From Palaemon carinicauda (lineage: Eukaryota; Arthropoda; Malacostraca; Decapoda; Palaemonidae), in the NCBI RefSeq assembly GCF_036898095.1, contig NC_090726.1, forward strand, positions 43,510,875 through 43,574,874: a stretch of 64,000 bases of DNA. Reading direction: 5' to 3'. The translations under genes were made by a program, and so were the position numbers. Positions 63,685 through 64,000 of the stretch are shown in pieces (position 1 is the first letter of the stretch; each line of letters opens with the position of its first letter). Below the pieces are notes generated by a model. The model worked only from the letters and a program-made list of their open reading frames with translations. It was not told the origin of the DNA and made no database searches.

Positions 63685-63940
63685 GCATTCTACACAACGC
63701 CACGACATCGTGGCGTTGTGTGAATGCACGACGTCGTGCGTTGTGTGAATGCACGACGTCGTGGCGTTGTGGGAATGCACGACGTCGTGGCGTTGTGCAT
63801 TCTACACAACGCCACGACATCGTGGCGTTGTGTGAATGCACGACGTCGTGCGTTGTGTGAATGCACGACGTCGTGGCGTTGTGGGAATGCACGACGTCGT
63901 GGCGTTGTGCATTCTACACAACGCCACGACGTCGTGCATT
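63685..63940. repeat. Palindromic satellite with 112-bp higher-order period
   Basis: GCATTCTACACAACGCCACG starts at 63685, 63797 and 63909. The first two 112-bp units are identical base for base and the third is cut after about 30 bp. Each unit is made of about four 28-bp subunits centred on the palindrome CACGACGTCGTG (one variant CACGACATCGTG) with GCGTTGTG arms. Peptides read from it are artefacts. Confidence 0.9.
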
Positions 63941-64000
63941 ACACACGACATGACCACAGCTTCCATTTTCAATAGCGAGAAATAGTGTACACTGGTCAAT

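Noticed and set aside
63654..63999. Reading frames of 60-86 codons on both strands at the right edge
   Set aside because: They are generated by the 28/112-bp palindromic satellite.

Overview
The window is eukaryotic and almost certainly from a decapod crustacean (shrimp or prawn type). It is packed with tyrosine-recombinase (DIRS-like) retrotransposons, degenerate LINE fragments, a tRNA-derived SINE, piggyBac-like MITEs, long CT microsatellites and one short stretch that looks like a host gene. I see no bacterial operons, rRNA genes, CRISPR arrays or intact tRNA genes. The organism call rests on the repeat families and on intron/exon structure; no species-specific marker was identified.

Three groups of DIRS-like element are present, and every recognisable copy lies on the minus strand. 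Group 1 has five copies: A (3874-9454, its 3' end replaced by group 2 sequence), B (15143-22066), B' (23142-29848), C (33043 into the assembly gap) and D (37051-43817, inserted inside the gag gene of C). Group 2 is seen as a 3' fragment (2289-3873) and a 5' terminal remnant (about 30960-31516). Group 3 is seen as a 5' part cut by the window start (1-1815), a complete but decayed element (51238-58975) and a distant degenerate relative (about 60418-62850). Each element reads gag, then reverse transcriptase plus RNase H, then tyrosine recombinase. The ends are inverted repeats, and an internal complementary region next to the 3' end pairs with both outer ends. This is the classic DIRS architecture for a circular DNA intermediate and insertion without target-site duplication. 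Copy D keeps open RT/RNase H and recombinase frames but a frameshifted gag. Copy A keeps an open gag but a damaged pol. B and B' are non-autonomous deletion derivatives.

Between the elements, 13871-14056 on the minus strand is a clean 62-codon exon with good splice sites. Its product resembles the N-terminal lobe of fructosamine-3-kinase (FN3K/FN3KRP). The intron upstream of it in the gene sense (higher coordinates) holds the B and B' elements. From 14068 to about 16808 the sequence is repeated almost perfectly 7999 bp further on, and copy B is a hybrid: its 3' end is B'-type and its 5' end is D-type. The simplest explanation is unequal recombination between two DIRS insertions.

The rest holds an endonuclease/RT-bearing LINE (46842-about 49430, just right of a 500-N gap), at least five other LINE 3' or RT fragments, four copies of a piggyBac-like MITE, a fold-back element, a composite CT/58-bp minisatellite (49441-50075) and a palindromic 112-bp higher-order satellite at the right edge (63685-63940).
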